64,000 nucleotides of DNA from NCBI RefSeq assembly GCF_003234935.1, contig NZ_QKSB01000005.1, positions 62,001 through 126,000 of the forward strand. The letters run 5' to 3'. Shown piece after piece: positions 63,433-64,000 of this stretch. Under the pieces are notes generated by a model, which worked only from the letters and a program-made list of their open reading frames with translations, was not told where the DNA came from and ran no database searches. The position numbers and the translations under genes were made by a program. This DNA is from Putridiphycobacter roseus. GTDB lineage: Bacteria; Bacteroidota; Bacteroidia; Flavobacteriales_D; Crocinitomicaceae. Numbering within the stretch: the first letter of the stretch is position 1; each line of letters opens with the position of its first letter.

Positions 63433-64000
63433 ATGAAAACACGTTTAATTTTATTTATATTGGTACTAGGTGTAGGAGTTACCATTGCAGGGTTTATGAT
63501 TAAAGGGAAATCTAAGATGCAGAACTCCTTAGAATACCGAGAATCCATTGATAATAAACTAAAAGTGATCAACCCATACGACGTGAATCCTAAATTAGTA
63601 GACAGCAGTGTTCTTGCTGTTAGGAGTGGACATACCATAGCACCTTTCTCTCTTGTCAATCAATATGGAGAGGTAATTACGGAAAAAAATACAGAAAATA
63701 AAATCTACGTAGCCAATTACTTTTTCACTACCTGTAGTTCTATTTGCCCGGTAATGACCACGCAATTAAAAAGAGTACAGACTGAATTCCCTGGTGAACC
63801 ATGGTTAAAATTACTCAGTCATACCGTTTGGCCTGAAGGGGACTCCGTTTCTAGACTTTATAATTACGCTCTAAAATACGAAGCTATTCCAGAACAATGG
63901 TGGTTTTTAACCGGCAGTAAGAGTGATTTATATACCATGGCTCGAAAATCATACTTAGTGGTTCCAGATGAAAATGATCCTGACTACGACCATGGCAATG
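63433..64000 (+). CDS. SCO1/SenC family protein, cut by the window end
   Basis: The ATG at 63433 begins a protein open to the last base (189 residues visible). It has an N-terminal helix (LILFILVLGVGVTIAGFM), then FFTTCSSICPVMTTQLKRVQ with the CxxxC copper site. The later His region has not yet been reached. It is a second copy of the family present in the oxidase operon at 41414. Confidence 0.9.
   Translation, partial: MKTRLILFILVLGVGVTIAGFMIKGKSKMQNSLEYRESIDNKLKVINPYDVNPKLVDSSVLAVRSGHTIAPFSLVNQYGEVITEKNTENKIYVANYFFTTCSSICPVMTTQLKRVQTEFPGEPWLKLLSHTVWPEGDSVSRLYNYALKYEAIPEQWWFLTGSKSDLYTMARKSYLVVPDENDPDYDHGN

Overview
The window is a 64 kb piece of an AT-rich Bacteroidota chromosome, most likely from the Flavobacteriales side (Crocinitomicaceae/Cryomorphaceae/Flavobacteriaceae-like). 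The evidence is type IX secretion C-terminal sorting domains, PorZ, RemB/Wzi-like outer-membrane proteins, a fused MurF-alanine racemase, a zinc-less DnaG of the flavobacterial kind, and Bacteroidota promoters (TAnnTTTG, in the best cases TTTG-N18-TAnnTTTG) instead of E. coli-type signals.

Region 1 to about 13.5 kb is accessory. It holds a truncated M48 peptidase, several small secreted or outer-membrane beta-barrel proteins of unknown function, two type IX secreted proteins (one with 14 FG-GAP repeats), a lipoprotein, a pseudogene broken by one in-frame TGA, and a REP-associated tyrosine transposase (RAYT). The RAYT is bracketed by inverted copies of a two-hairpin repeat, and diverged copies of that repeat are scattered through the same 5 kb. 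A second, unrelated repeat brackets the lipoprotein gene. The region ends at a tRNA-Gln(UUG) gene whose 3' end and terminator arm are partly duplicated nearby, which may be an integration scar.

Region 13.6 to 33.3 kb is mostly core genome. It has a DEAD-box helicase divergent from an RluB-type pseudouridine synthase, then a compact six-gene minus-strand operon (dnaG, MscS channel, FMN glutamate synthase-like, rdgB, MBL hydrolase, GH25 lysozyme). Next come sprT-like/manC, the rfaE2-flippase-panD cluster, prfB, gcvH-vanZ-tonB, and deoC-cysQ-gmd-fcl. ManC, Gmd and Fcl together make GDP-mannose and GDP-L-fucose for surface glycans, which fits the adjacent WecA-like phosphoglycosyltransferase that sits between two RemB/Wzi-like outer-membrane proteins (33.3-37.5 kb).

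Region 37.5 to 42.7 kb is a cytochrome c oxidase assembly operon: heme O synthase, an unusual subunit III with a large non-membrane insertion, a normal subunit III, subunit IV, two SCO-type proteins and a DUF420 protein. Region 42.7 to 58.8 kb, mainly minus strand, carries two DUF6089-type barrels, rsmA, a DUF4286 protein, a TPR protein that appears to start at ATT, a lipoprotein, serS, rpmA, rplU with an extra C-terminal domain, transporters, a deoxynucleoside kinase, engB, a HutD-like protein, murF-alr, a long MORN-like repeat protein and exonuclease III. The end of the window has radA, porZ, recO and a third SCO-type gene cut by the window edge.
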